This document shows, one piece after another, positions 43,259-52,214 of a DNA stretch of 64,000 nucleotides (within the stretch, counting starts at the first letter, position 1; each line of letters opens with the position of its first letter). The position numbers and the translations under genes are program-made. The notes beneath the pieces are model-generated. The model searched no databases. It saw nothing but the letters and a program-made list of their open reading frames with translations, and was not told the DNA's origin. Source of the DNA: Anderseniella sp963759095 (GTDB taxonomy: Bacteria; Pseudomonadota; Alphaproteobacteria; Rhizobiales; Aestuariivirgaceae); the NCBI GenBank assembly GCA_963759095.1, contig CAVWYF010000023.1:62001-126000 (forward strand). The letters are read 5' to 3'.

Positions 43259-45298
43259 CTATGCCTCCACACGATCTCGCATGACGGCGTAGCTGCCGGC
43301 GTCCGAAGCATCAAATTCGCGCGCATATTTGTGACCGGCATAAACCGCTGATGCGATGATTGCGGGTGCCTCGCAGTCGCCGATCCGCCGGATGGTTTTC
43401 AGCGTCCCGGCGGCACCTTCAGAAGCTCTTTCCTGCAACTGCCGGTACAGCGTATCGTTCGGTGACCTGGCCGTGACCATGACGACTGCATCGGTCGGCA
43501 CTGTCCGGCTGCATCCGGTATAGCTGCATTTGAGCATAGCTTCATTGCCGTCAAAGCCATGAAGATTGTGTGCCAGGACCAGGTCAACACCCAGTTCCAT
43601 CAACCGCTTTTGTGTCCCGTGCTGTTCCGCTGTCTCGGCGCAAAACGATGCAACAAGATTTTCAGGCGTCACATAGGTTACACCGGACGCAGTGGCCTGC
43701 AGCAACTCTGCGATGACGGCCGCCATGTAGTAGTTGTCATCATCAAAAACCAGCACCCGTCCTTCAGGCAGTAGCCCGGTCATTATGTCATCCGGCGTAA
43801 ACACATGTGATCGCGCCTGCAGCCCTGAAATACCGGCGGTGTTGGACCGGCCAAGCCCATCCTTGCGCCAGTGTGAGCCGGTCGCAATGACAACGTGATC
43901 GGGTTCGACAAGCGCCACATCAGCGGCGTTCAATTTGCTTTCCGGATAGATCTCAACATTGGGCATGGCCTGCAGTTTCTGGGTTCTGTAGTCGCGAACC
44001 CGCGCCCATTCGCTCAGTCCCGGCAGGCGGGCTTCCAGTGATACCCGGCCGCCCAGTTCGCGTCGCGCTTCGGACAACATCACCTCGTAGCCGCGCTGCC
44101 CCAGCGCACGTGCGCATTCCAGCCCGGCTGGTCCGGCACCGACGACCAGTATCTTGTCGCCCGACTGTTTCGTGCTGATGATTTCGGGATGCCAGCCCTT
44201 GCGCCATTCCTCGCCCATGGTCGGGTTCTGGGTACAGCGGATCGGCACACCCAGGCTGTCGCCGGCGTAACAGATATTGCAGCCGATACATTCGCGAATA
44301 TCTTCTGGCCTGCCATCGGCAATCTTGTTGGGCAGAAACGGGTCCGCGATCGACGGTCGAGCGGCCCCGATGAAATCCGAAATGCCGCGCTTGATATAGC
44401 TTACCATGGTGTCGGGCGAGGTAAAGCGTCCGACGGTGACAACCGGTTTGGTCGTTGCCGATTTCACAAACGACATCAGCGGTTCCAGCGATGCTTCACT
44501 GACGAAGCGCGAAACACCCATCTCATGGGAATAATCATTGACCGTGATGTCCCACAGGTCCGGCATTTCCGCCATCAGCGAAAACATGTCCCGGCTTTCG
44601 TTGTCGTCGGAAAGCCCGTCCACGGCAAGGCGCACCGCAACCGCGCACGTGTCGCCGACGGCCTGTTTTGTCTCTTCTATCAGTTCGCGGCACAGCCGGG
44701 TCCGGTTGCGCAGGTTGCCGCCATACTCATCCGTGCGCTGGTTGGTTTGCGCCGACAGGAAATGCGACAGCAGATAGCCGTGGGTTGCATAAACATAGAC
44801 CAGGTCAAACTCCGCCTCACGCGCCCGCAGGGCCGCATCGCGGTGCCACTGCCTCAAGTCTGCAATGTCCTGCTTGTCCATGGTGCGCGATTGAAACGGC
44901 ACTCCTGACGCGGACGGCAGGCTGGCGACATCAATCGAAACGTTGCGGCTGAACTGGTTAGCGCTGCGGCTGCCGCCATGCCACAGTTCTACGCCAGCCA
45001 GCGCGCCGTATTCGTGCACATTGCCGGTCATTTTTGCATGGGCCCTGATGTCGGACGTGTCCCACAGGCTTGCATAAGGGTAGGGCAGGTCATCGGAGGT
45101 TGGATGAATGGAGCAATACTCCGTATTGACCACCCCCCAGCCGCCTTCGGCTTTCACACCGCGCATGGCGGCCAGCGTGTTTGGACGGAGCCAGCCCATC
45201 CCGGTGCAATGCGGCACCTGGTAAAACCGGTTCTTTGCGGTAACCGGACCAATATTTACCGGCTCGAACAGGACATCATAACGAGGATCGCGAGGCAT
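43259..45298 (-). CDS. NADH:flavin oxidoreductase / trimethylamine-dehydrogenase-like flavoprotein
   Basis: A 679-residue protein with the full TMADH architecture: an N-terminal FMN TIM barrel (LFEPVNIGPVTAKNRFYQVP, THGYLLSHFLSAQTNQRTDE), a four-cysteine [4Fe-4S] motif in ECIGCNICYAGDSLGVPIRC, and C-terminal FAD/NAD(P)-like domains (KILVVGAGPAGLECARALGQ, HVVIATGSHWRKDG). Family members demethylate tri- or dimethylamine, stachydrine or dimethylglycine, or reduce enals. Facing the Rieske-potFGHI unit, it probably belongs to the same pathway, for example as a later demethylation step (inference). Confidence 0.9.
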   Translation of the reverse strand: MPRDPRYDVLFEPVNIGPVTAKNRFYQVPHCTGMGWLRPNTLAAMRGVKAEGGWGVVNTEYCSIHPTSDDLPYPYASLWDTSDIRAHAKMTGNVHEYGALAGVELWHGGSRSANQFSRNVSIDVASLPSASGVPFQSRTMDKQDIADLRQWHRDAALRAREAEFDLVYVYATHGYLLSHFLSAQTNQRTDEYGGNLRNRTRLCRELIEETKQAVGDTCAVAVRLAVDGLSDDNESRDMFSLMAEMPDLWDITVNDYSHEMGVSRFVSEASLEPLMSFVKSATTKPVVTVGRFTSPDTMVSYIKRGISDFIGAARPSIADPFLPNKIADGRPEDIRECIGCNICYAGDSLGVPIRCTQNPTMGEEWRKGWHPEIISTKQSGDKILVVGAGPAGLECARALGQRGYEVMLSEARRELGGRVSLEARLPGLSEWARVRDYRTQKLQAMPNVEIYPESKLNAADVALVEPDHVVIATGSHWRKDGLGRSNTAGISGLQARSHVFTPDDIMTGLLPEGRVLVFDDDNYYMAAVIAELLQATASGVTYVTPENLVASFCAETAEQHGTQKRLMELGVDLVLAHNLHGFDGNEAMLKCSYTGCSRTVPTDAVVMVTARSPNDTLYRQLQERASEGAAGTLKTIRRIGDCEAPAIIASAVYAGHKYAREFDASDAGSYAVMRDRVEA

Positions 45299-45377
45299 TC
45301 AGAACTCCAGCTAAGCTGTTCGAGTGTATGGGAAAATACCTGAGCGGTATACATCTTGTCGGCATCTAACCAACAGT

Positions 45378-45466
45378 TTGTCATCCTCGGGCCTGTCCCG
45401 AGGATCTATCCGTTTCAACTCGCCGCAAAGGTTCATGGATCCCCGGCACAAGGCCGAGGATGACAA
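45378..45466. repeat. Mirror-image intergenic repeat (TCATCCTCGG type)
   Basis: An 89-base element whose first 32 bases (TTGTCATCCTCGGGCCTGTC onward) match the reverse complement of the last 32 at 27 positions. It lies in the 425-base gap between the flavoprotein and azlC; the remainder of that gap (to 45723) holds a GCAGCCTGCAGGCTGC palindrome near 45583 and no supported gene. Confidence 0.7.
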
Positions 45467-45723
45467 TATCTGTCAGTTTGCCTGTCCGACCCTGAACAAC
45501 CTTAGTGATAAACTCCCCCGAAGCACGTCAGTGCTGAGGCAAGCGCGACTGCGCGTCGCACGAAGTGCGCCCCAGCGGAGCGCAGCCTGCAGGCTGCTTG
45601 CGTGAGCGGAATAAAAACAACACCAACAAAAACGCAACCCAGCCCGGCAGCATTCGGCCTTGCACAGGGTCCATGAATGATGAAAATCCACTCCAACATC
45701 CCTTTCCCTTGAAAAGCACCTCC

Positions 45724-46428
45724 ATGACCACTGGCAAACAGGAATTTCTTGACGGCTTCAGGCTGGTTTTGCCCATTCTGGTGGCACCGATATCGTTTTC
45801 CTTCATTACGGGTGCCACAAGCGTGCAAAAGGGCCTGTCGGCGTTCGAGGCGACCTTGATGAGCGCCGGCGTGTTTGCCGGTGGCGGGCAGTTGCTGGCG
45901 CTTGAAGTCTGGTATGAGCCGCAAGCCTGGCTGTTGGTCATGCTGGCCGCAATCTCGATCAATGTCCGGTTCGCGCTGCAGGCCGCATCAGTACAACGCA
46001 AGATCAATCATTTTACTCGCGCTCAGCGCTGGCTGACGGTCGCAACCCTCACTGATCCCGCGTGGGGGATGAGTGAGGTGCGTCACCTGTCCAGGCAGGT
46101 TACCTTCTGGTTCATTGCAGGCATTACCGTTCCGATCTACCTGATCTGGGTATCCGGCACGCTTGCAGGTGCGCTGCTGGGCAACCTCATTGACGATCCG
46201 ACCAAGCTTGGACTTGATTTCGCTTTTGTCGGTATTTTCATTGCCCTGGCCCTGCCGTTCTGGAAACGGTCCGGTGCACTGCCGGTTGCAATTGCAAGCG
46301 GTGGAGTGGCCATCGCCACCAAGCTCGCAGGATTTTCAGCGTTGTATGTGTTCATCGGCGCGATGGCCGGCGTCGCGGTGGCCGGGTTTATGGCTGCCCG
46401 CAAGGCAAAGCGGGCGCAGACGCCATGA
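45724..46428 (+). CDS. AzlC-family branched-chain amino acid exporter subunit, first copy
   Basis: From ATG 45724 (MTTGKQEFLDGFRLVLPILV) the product is 234 residues, the usual AzlC length. Motifs are FIT-GATSVQKGLSAFEATLMSAG, FAGGGQLLALEVWYEP, INVRFALQAASVQRK and LTDPAWGMSEVRH. AzlC forms the large subunit of AzlCD membrane exporters. In-frame ATG 45673 upstream is possible. It overlaps azlD by four bases. Confidence 0.88.
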   Translation: MTTGKQEFLDGFRLVLPILVAPISFSFITGATSVQKGLSAFEATLMSAGVFAGGGQLLALEVWYEPQAWLLVMLAAISINVRFALQAASVQRKINHFTRAQRWLTVATLTDPAWGMSEVRHLSRQVTFWFIAGITVPIYLIWVSGTLAGALLGNLIDDPTKLGLDFAFVGIFIALALPFWKRSGALPVAIASGGVAIATKLAGFSALYVFIGAMAGVAVAGFMAARKAKRAQTP

Positions 46429-46727
46429 CGATGGATCCGTACAACCTGACCCTGATCCTGCTGGTTAGCCTGGCAACGTTTGCCATGCGGGCTGTAGGCG
46501 CTGTTGTCATGGCCCGGGTTAAATTGGGCCCGATTTCCTCGGCGGCGTTTGAGGCGATGCCGGTGGCTGTGCTCACGGCAGTCATCGCGCCTGCCGTGTT
46601 GACGCAAGGCCTGCCGGAGGCCATTGCGGGAACCATTGCCGTACTGGTGGGATTGAGAGCCCCGATGGCCGTTGTGATTGTTGTGGCAATGGCTACCGTT
46701 GTCGCCATGCGACATCTGCTGGGATAG
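46425..46727 (+). CDS. AzlD-family small subunit, first copy
   Basis: A 100-residue protein with about four helices: ILLVSLATFAMRAVGAVVMA, then FEAMPVAVLTAVIAPAVLTQ, where the MP-ALTAVIAP-like segment is typical of AzlD, and a C-terminal VVAMRHLLG. Its start overlaps azlC (ATGA) and the second azlC follows after four bases. Confidence 0.87.
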   Translation: MTMDPYNLTLILLVSLATFAMRAVGAVVMARVKLGPISSAAFEAMPVAVLTAVIAPAVLTQGLPEAIAGTIAVLVGLRAPMAVVIVVAMATVVAMRHLLG

Positions 46728-46731
46728 AAAA

Positions 46732-47448
46732 ATGGGTGCAAGGACACAGGAATTCTCAGCAGGGGCAATTGCCATCCTTCCCGTGCTTGTTGCCACGGCA
46801 CCCATCGCCTTGCTGTTCGGCACTCTGGCGGCCGCAAAGGGTCTGTCGCCGTTTGAAGTCTGGCTGATGAGTGCCACGGTTTATGCAGGTGCATTGCAGT
46901 TTGTGGCCATTGATCAATGGGCTGACCCGGCACCAATTGGTCTGCTGGTGTTTACAGCTCTTGTGGTGAACGTGCGCCATGTCCTGATGGGAGCCAGTAT
47001 CGGCCGGGCAATGACGGACTTCAGCGGACCGGCAAAATACTCCGCCATGTTTGTCCTAACCGATGAGGGCTGGGCTTTTGCCGAACGCCGTGTGCGTGAC
47101 GGCAGCCTGACACCTGCCTACTATTTCGGTATCGGGTTTTCCATGTGGCTTGTCTGGACGTCCGGATCGCTGTTGGGGGCCGTCATCGGCCGTGGGCTTG
47201 GCGATCCGTCGGCCTACGGTTTCAATTTTGCATTCTCGGCGGTGTTCATCTGCATTCTGGTTGGCTTCTGGAGCAATTGGCGCACCGGCGCGGTGCTGGC
47301 CGCAAGCGGTGCGGTATCGGCAATGGTCTACCTGCTGGTTCCGGGGGCCTGGTACATCATTGCAGGTGCGTTTGCCGGTGTCGGCGTGGCTGCCGCGCTG
47401 CATGCGAAAAGCGATGAAAAGAAAACCGACGGGATAATGCCGTCATGA
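46732..47448 (+). CDS. AzlC-family exporter subunit, second copy
   Basis: From ATG 46732 the product is 238 residues: FSAGAIAILPVLVATAPIAL, LFGTLAAAKGLSPFEVWLMS, TVYAGALQFVAIDQW, VNVRHVLMGASIGRAM and FVLTDEGWAFAERR. It keeps AzlC motifs better than the first copy (VNVRHVLM is the usual form). Overlap with the following azlD is four bases. Confidence 0.9.
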   Translation: MGARTQEFSAGAIAILPVLVATAPIALLFGTLAAAKGLSPFEVWLMSATVYAGALQFVAIDQWADPAPIGLLVFTALVVNVRHVLMGASIGRAMTDFSGPAKYSAMFVLTDEGWAFAERRVRDGSLTPAYYFGIGFSMWLVWTSGSLLGAVIGRGLGDPSAYGFNFAFSAVFICILVGFWSNWRTGAVLAASGAVSAMVYLLVPGAWYIIAGAFAGVGVAAALHAKSDEKKTDGIMPS

Positions 47449-47747
47449 GCGTGGATACCAATACGCTGCTGGCCATCATCGGCATGGCGCTGGCAACCTA
47501 CCTGACCCGTATCGCCGGCCTGTGGCTGCTGCAGCTTGCCAATGTCAGGGGCAGGGCACGCTCGGCGATGGATGCCCTGCCACCGGCGGTTTTAATGGCG
47601 GTCATCGCGCCGACGGTATTGGCAACCGGGCTGGCAGAGACATTGGCTGCCGCTGTCACCATAATAGCCGCGTTTCGCCTGCCTCTGCTGTTGGCTGTGG
47701 CCATAGGCGTGGCCAGCGTAGTGGCACTGCGCGTGCTTATCGGGTGA
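47445..47747 (+). CDS. AzlD-family small subunit, second copy
   Basis: A 100-residue protein: LLAIIGMALATYLTRIAGLW at the N-terminus and MDALPPAVLMAVIAPTVLAT, closely parallel in layout to the first azlD. Together the four genes form two consecutive azlCD pairs. Its last 11 bases overlap the convergent aminopeptidase gene. Confidence 0.88.
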   Translation: MSVDTNTLLAIIGMALATYLTRIAGLWLLQLANVRGRARSAMDALPPAVLMAVIAPTVLATGLAETLAAAVTIIAAFRLPLLLAVAIGVASVVALRVLIG

Positions 47748-49563
47748 TTGGTGCGCAGGCGGCTTCCAGCCAGGCCCGATCCTGTTCACTTTCCAGCCGT
47801 GGTGCGATCTTCTTGTGAACCTGCGCATGGTAGTCGTTGAGCCAGTCCAGTTCGGCATCGCTCATGATGGCCGGCTCAACAAGATTGCGGTCGATGGGTG
47901 TGAACGTCAGTGTCTCAAACCAGTGCATGGGGCGCTCGCCGCCTGCGATTGCTTCGGCCTCGCGCACCACAAGCAGGTTCTCAATGCGGATGCCGTATTC
48001 ACCCGCCTTGTAGTAACCGGGTTCATTGGACAGGATCATGCCCGGTTGCAGCACTGTCCTGTCGGCTTTTGAAAACCGTTGCGGACCTTCATGTACCGAC
48101 AGATAACTGCCGACGCCGTGACCGGTTCCGTGATCAAAGTCGAGGCCGGCCTCCCACAGCGGTGCCCGGGCCAGCGGATCGAGATGGCCACCGGTGGTGC
48201 CGGCTGGAAACCTGGCGCGGGACAGGTTGATCATGCCGCTCAGCACGCGGGTAAAACGATCCTTCATTTCAGCCGTCGGGGTGCCGACGATAACTGTGCG
48301 GGTGATGTCCGTTGTGCCATCGACATATTGCGCGCCGGAATCAACCAGGTATATGCGGTCTTTTTCGATCGGCAGGTTGCTGGTTTCCGACACCCGGTAG
48401 TGAGGAATGGCGGCATGCGGCCCGGCGCCTGAAATCGTATCAAACGACAGGTCACGCAGTTCACCGGTCTGTGCTCGCAGGGATTCCAGTTGTCTGGCGG
48501 CTGAAATTTCGTCCAGCTCGCCTGCAGGTGCATTGACGTCCAGCCAGCGCAGAAATTGCGCCATGGGAACTCCATCGCGCAGGTGGGCTGCACGGGCACC
48601 TTCAAGCTCTGCGCGGTTCTTGGTGGCGCGCGGCAGTGTACAGGGGCTTTCGCGATGGGTTACGGTGGCGCCGGATGCGGTAAGCGTGCGCCTGAGAGCC
48701 TCTGCTGCCCACGGAAAATCAAGCTCCACATTGGCCGCTGCTGCACCGAGTGCCTGCAGGACTTCTGTCATCTTCTCCGGGGGCGACAGGCGGACATTGG
48801 CCTGGGTCAGCGCATCGCGGGCATCTTCGTCAATTCGGGCCGGATCCAGAAACAGATCTGCTGAGGCATCATCATGAACAATGGTGAATGCCAGCACAGC
48901 GGGCGTGTGGGGAATGTCGCTGCCGCGAATATTGAAAACCCATGCAACAGCATCTGTCTGGGTCAGCACACAGGCCGTAGCGTTGCGCTCCTGCAGTCCT
49001 TCGGCAATGACGTGTAATTTGTCTGCACCGGACACACCGGCGAACTGCAACGGCTGCTGTACAACCGGTTTGGCCGGGGCTGCCGGCCGGTCTTTCCAGA
49101 TTGTGTCAATCGGATTGCTATCCAGTGCGACCAGCTCAGCACCGGCTGCGCGACATGCCGCATCGAAACCATCTGCATCCCGGATAGTGAGCAGCCACGG
49201 ATCAAATCCGAGTTTGCCGCCCTCGCATATGTTCTGTCCCACCCAGGTGTGGGGAGATTCGTCCGGCACCTGCAGCGGCGTTATGATATCCAGGTCGACT
49301 TGCTCGCGGACCTGCAGCGTATACCGCCCGTCAACAAAGATGGCGGCTGTCGATTTCAGGATCACGGCACTGCCGGCTGAACCGGAAAATCCTGTCAGCC
49401 AGTTCAGGCGCTCTGCACCAGCCGGTACATACTCGCCCTGAAACTCATCAGCTCGCGGGACAACAAGGCCGTCGATGCCCAGGGTGTCGAACCGGGCCCG
49501 AAGGTCTGCAATGCGTGCTGGTGTGAGATGGCGCTGGTTGGTGTCTGTAAAATTCTGAAACAT
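47737..49563 (-). CDS. pepP: Xaa-Pro aminopeptidase (M24B, AmpP/XPNPEP type)
   Basis: A 608-residue aminopeptidase P of the long three-domain type. Two creatinase-N-like domains are followed by a pita-bread catalytic domain with the metal ligands: VDSGAQYVDGTTDITRTV (two aspartates), GTGHGVGSYLSVHEGP (histidine), SNEPGYYKAGEYGIRIENLL (glutamate) and the following glutamate. It removes N-terminal residues next to proline, in the cytoplasm. Gene symbol is by family and could also be written as a generic M24 peptidase. Confidence 0.92.
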   Translation of the reverse strand: MFQNFTDTNQRHLTPARIADLRARFDTLGIDGLVVPRADEFQGEYVPAGAERLNWLTGFSGSAGSAVILKSTAAIFVDGRYTLQVREQVDLDIITPLQVPDESPHTWVGQNICEGGKLGFDPWLLTIRDADGFDAACRAAGAELVALDSNPIDTIWKDRPAAPAKPVVQQPLQFAGVSGADKLHVIAEGLQERNATACVLTQTDAVAWVFNIRGSDIPHTPAVLAFTIVHDDASADLFLDPARIDEDARDALTQANVRLSPPEKMTEVLQALGAAAANVELDFPWAAEALRRTLTASGATVTHRESPCTLPRATKNRAELEGARAAHLRDGVPMAQFLRWLDVNAPAGELDEISAARQLESLRAQTGELRDLSFDTISGAGPHAAIPHYRVSETSNLPIEKDRIYLVDSGAQYVDGTTDITRTVIVGTPTAEMKDRFTRVLSGMINLSRARFPAGTTGGHLDPLARAPLWEAGLDFDHGTGHGVGSYLSVHEGPQRFSKADRTVLQPGMILSNEPGYYKAGEYGIRIENLLVVREAEAIAGGERPMHWFETLTFTPIDRNLVEPAIMSDAELDWLNDYHAQVHKKIAPRLESEQDRAWLEAACAPITR

Positions 49564-50012
49564 CGCGGCAGATTAACGAAGACGGTGGGTATCGGCAATG
49601 GATCATGGCCAGGATTTCATTGTTCTGGATAATTGTGCGGCGCAATATTATTAAAAATGTGACGGTTCAATTAGTGCCTTGCTTACGTCCATGTGAGCAC
49701 TTTTGTCGCACCATTGAGAGGCAAGCTGATTTATTAACTTCCAGAAAGGTGATTCAGAGTACGGAATATTTTATTAAACTATTGATTTAATATATATTAA
49801 TGGAATTAAGCAGAGTATTAACAGGCCGTTTATTTCGATATGCACAGTGCGCATATCAGAGATATCAAAACGTCTCTGGTAAAAAATCATGCACTCAACA
49901 TATACGGGACATATAAATTGTGCGGCGCAAAAAACAGCGCGGTACAGAAATGCAAACCGCTTCGGAATTTGGGACAGAATAATCCGGACCTTGTTGAAAA
50001 TGGAGAAATGAA
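49564..50012. other. A/T-rich intergenic region with a dyad at 49837-49857
   Basis: About 450 bases, clearly richer in A and T than the rest of the window (for example ATTTAATATATATTAATGG near 49786). It holds GATATGC-N7-GCATATC at 49837-49857, a candidate operator. No gene is convincing; an 85-codon frame from 49840 lacks a ribosome-binding site and family features. It probably contains the promoter of the DUF1127 gene. Confidence 0.45.
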
Positions 50013-50222
50013 ATGGTCGTCGTCGTTGCAAACCGTGCAGTCGAAATGCGCGATGGAGCCAGTCTCGACTTTGTTGGACAGCTGCGCCGCGTCGTGAACA
50101 GTGTCAAAACCTACGGACATCGTCGCCGGGTACAGACACGTCTTGAAGGTCTTGACGACAGAATGCTGGCAGACATCGGTCTCGAGCGCGCTGACATTCG
50201 GGCACATGTCTGGGGCCGCTAA
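50013..50222 (+). CDS. DUF1127-domain small protein
   Basis: A 69-residue basic protein ending in the DUF1127 core, RRVQTRLEGLDDRMLADIGL followed by ERADIR. GGAGA six bases before supports ATG 50013. DUF1127 proteins are widespread in alphaproteobacteria, and a few are known to bind RNA or affect phosphate and carbon metabolism; the role here is not known. It has its own terminator at 50264. Confidence 0.88.
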   Translation: MVVVVANRAVEMRDGASLDFVGQLRRVVNSVKTYGHRRRVQTRLEGLDDRMLADIGLERADIRAHVWGR

Positions 50223-50263
50223 GCTAATAGCGTTTCTGCATCTGTTTAGAAATTGAGTTTCAG

Positions 50264-50296
50264 GAGGGATGGTTCAGGCCATCCCTCTTTGTTTTT
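50264..50296 (+). terminator. Intrinsic terminator of the DUF1127 gene, overlapping the prmA 3' end
   Basis: GAGGGATGG-TTCAGG-CCATCCCTC then TTTGTTTTT. The right arm and T-run are also the last codons of prmA on the other strand (KQRGMA-stop). It is therefore a terminator for the rightward transcript built into the coding end of the leftward gene. Confidence 0.8.
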
Positions 50297-51167
50297 GCGC
50301 GAGCATAAGTGTTGCCCAGTTGTCATCGAGCAGCGTATTAATGACGCTCAGGCCCTGGGCGAGATAGGCTGCGCGTACCATGCGGACCTGATCACTTGTC
50401 AAACCGGACAGGATCAGCCTGCCGTGAGAACTGAGTGCCCTGGCAATCGCCGGTGCCAGCGACATCAGTGGCCTGGCCAGAATATTGGCCAGTATCAGGT
50501 CATACGGTCCATGTGCGGTGATTGCCGGATGATCGAGCCCGGCCGCCGTGACACACCGCATCAGGTGGGCGGTGCCATTCAAACGGGCATTGTCCTTGGT
50601 GACAGTGACAGCATCCTCGTCAATATCGCTGGCAATGGCGGTGATGCCGGTCAGTTTGCAGGCTGCAATGGCCAGAACACCGGAACCGCACCCAACATCC
50701 AGGCAATTTTTCGGCTTGTGAGACTTCAGAACTGTCTGCAACGCGACAAGACACCCGCGGGTGGTGTTGTGATGACCTGTGCCGAAGGCCAGACCGGCGT
50801 CTATTTCTATATTGATACTTCCCGACGGGCGCAGGTGGCGATCATGGTTGCCGTGCACAAACAGGCGTCCGGCAACAACCGGTGCCAAACCGGCAAGGCT
50901 TTCGCGCACCCAGTCCTTTTGCGGCATGGCAGCGATGGTCAGGCCGGCATTGTCGAGACCGGCGCGTTGCAGGGCGTCATCAATTTCGGTGCTTGCCGGT
51001 TCATCCGCGTAGATGGCCTCGACCCGCCACAGATCCCGGGCCTCATCGGTCTCAACCATGCTGACAGCAAGTGCTTCAGGCCATGGGCAGGCTTCCAGCA
51101 CATCTGACAGTTCGGTGGCCGTCTGTCTGGCCAGGCTGGGTGATGTGAGGATGAATTGCTGGCTCAT
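50274..51167 (-). CDS. prmA: Ribosomal protein L11 methyltransferase PrmA
   Basis: A 297-residue class I methyltransferase: AFGTGHHNTTRGCLVALQTV, SAM loop CLDVGCGSGVLAIAACKL, ASDIDEDAVTVTKDNARLNG and LILANILARPLMSLAPAIA with the NILA motif. It trimethylates residues of ribosomal protein L11. The start overlaps the upstream cytochrome gene by four bases (51164-51167), so they are co-transcribed. Confidence 0.95.
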   Translation of the reverse strand: MSQQFILTSPSLARQTATELSDVLEACPWPEALAVSMVETDEARDLWRVEAIYADEPASTEIDDALQRAGLDNAGLTIAAMPQKDWVRESLAGLAPVVAGRLFVHGNHDRHLRPSGSINIEIDAGLAFGTGHHNTTRGCLVALQTVLKSHKPKNCLDVGCGSGVLAIAACKLTGITAIASDIDEDAVTVTKDNARLNGTAHLMRCVTAAGLDHPAITAHGPYDLILANILARPLMSLAPAIARALSSHGRLILSGLTSDQVRMVRAAYLAQGLSVINTLLDDNWATLMLAQKQRGMA

Positions 51168-51535
51168 TTACGGAGTTCCTGCGCGAGTTTGTCGACATAG
51201 GCCATCAGGTGACCCAGGTCGTCAACCGCGATGATAACGGGCGTTATGCCAAGGGGAAATTCAGGTGTGGTGCGGAATTCCCGGATGATAACGAAACTCG
51301 GGTGCGGGCGCAGGGCGTAGAAAACCTCGAATTTGTGCCGCCAGTCTTGCGCTGGAGACTGCACCATGGCCTTGAAGGACGGTGTTATGCCGATGCCCAT
51401 ATTGTTCTGGCCGGGGATGACATGGCATCGTCGGCAATGCTCTATGGCAACATCTGCGCCTTTTTTGGCATCGCCGGCATGGCACGTGGCAAAGCCAGTG
51501 AACAGGAACACAATTGTCAGGGCAACACGAAGCAT
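51164..51535 (-). CDS. Small c-type cytochrome-like protein
   Basis: From ATG 51535 the product is 123 residues: signal peptide LRVALTIVFLFTGFATCHA, one haem-binding CRRCH in DVAIEHCRRCHVIPGQNN, then GIGITPSFKAMVQ with a possible axial methionine, and a C-terminal IIAVDDLGHLMAYVDKLAQE typical of cytochrome c domains. It is likely periplasmic and monohaem. The frame is open to 51724, but the signal peptide defines the start. It precedes prmA, which is an uncommon partner. Confidence 0.8.
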   Translation of the reverse strand: MLRVALTIVFLFTGFATCHAGDAKKGADVAIEHCRRCHVIPGQNNMGIGITPSFKAMVQSPAQDWRHKFEVFYALRPHPSFVIIREFRTTPEFPLGITPVIIAVDDLGHLMAYVDKLAQELRK

Positions 51536-51790
51536 CAGATCATTTAGCGCCAGGTGACGGGCAAGTCGAGACCTGCAAGCCCTTTCAGTGCCTTTCGCCT
51601 TATCGGTCTGATCGACAGGACCGCCGCCAACCACCAGGTAGGGAACAGGGTTCGACATGGGCGCTATCCTAGAATGATTGAGTGCAACGCTCAAAAATGA
51701 ATCTTTATGCACAGGTGCCGCCAAATCGCCTTGAACACCTGCGAGGAATCAGCCGAAGTGAGACGCATAGATGTTGGCGGGGAAATTGAC

Positions 51791-52189
51791 ATGGCTATAA
51801 TGAAAAACCTGGTTTTTGGATTGCTGCTGACCGGATTGATTGCCGTTCAGCCGGCGTCACCTGCCTATGCGGCCGGTACAGACGGCACCGTCTATGACCC
51901 GCGGATTCTGGTCCGGATGAAGTTCGCCGGCGAGCAACTGGCCACCGTCAAGAAGATACTCGACCAGTCCGAGGCGCGCATCGTCAAGGTGTTTGCGAAG
52001 TACAAGATCAACCCGAGGGCCAAACCGGTTTTTGACCAGTTGCGCGCAGCATCCACGGAACTCCAGTCCATCGAGTCATGGGAGAAGGGCCAGATGAAGC
52101 GGGTCCTGAACAAGAGCCAGTATGCCGACTATCTTGAGATACAACAGGCGACAACCGCCGCGGTGATCAAGGCTACCCGCGACGATTGA
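51791..52189 (+). CDS. Secreted helical protein, unknown function
   Basis: A 132-residue protein from ATG 51791 (GGGGAAA six bases before). Signal peptide MAIMKNLVFGLLLTGLIAVQ..AYA is followed by a helix-rich mature part (VRMKFAGEQLATVKKILDQS, STELQSIESWEKGQMKRVLN). The pattern of a small periplasmic helical protein resembles Spy/CpxP-like chaperones in general shape only; no LTxxQ motif is seen, so no function is assigned. Confidence 0.7.
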   Translation: MAIMKNLVFGLLLTGLIAVQPASPAYAAGTDGTVYDPRILVRMKFAGEQLATVKKILDQSEARIVKVFAKYKINPRAKPVFDQLRAASTELQSIESWEKGQMKRVLNKSQYADYLEIQQATTAAVIKATRDD

Positions 52190-52214
52190 TTGTTTGGCCT
52201 GTCGAACAGTTTTC

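Noticed and set aside
49840..50097. 85-codon open frame in the A/T-rich gap
   Set aside because: No ribosome-binding site, overlaps the better-supported DUF1127 gene in another frame, and no recognisable domain.
50253..51107. 284-codon open frame on the plus strand
   Set aside because: Antisense to prmA, whose motifs are complete; low-complexity translation.
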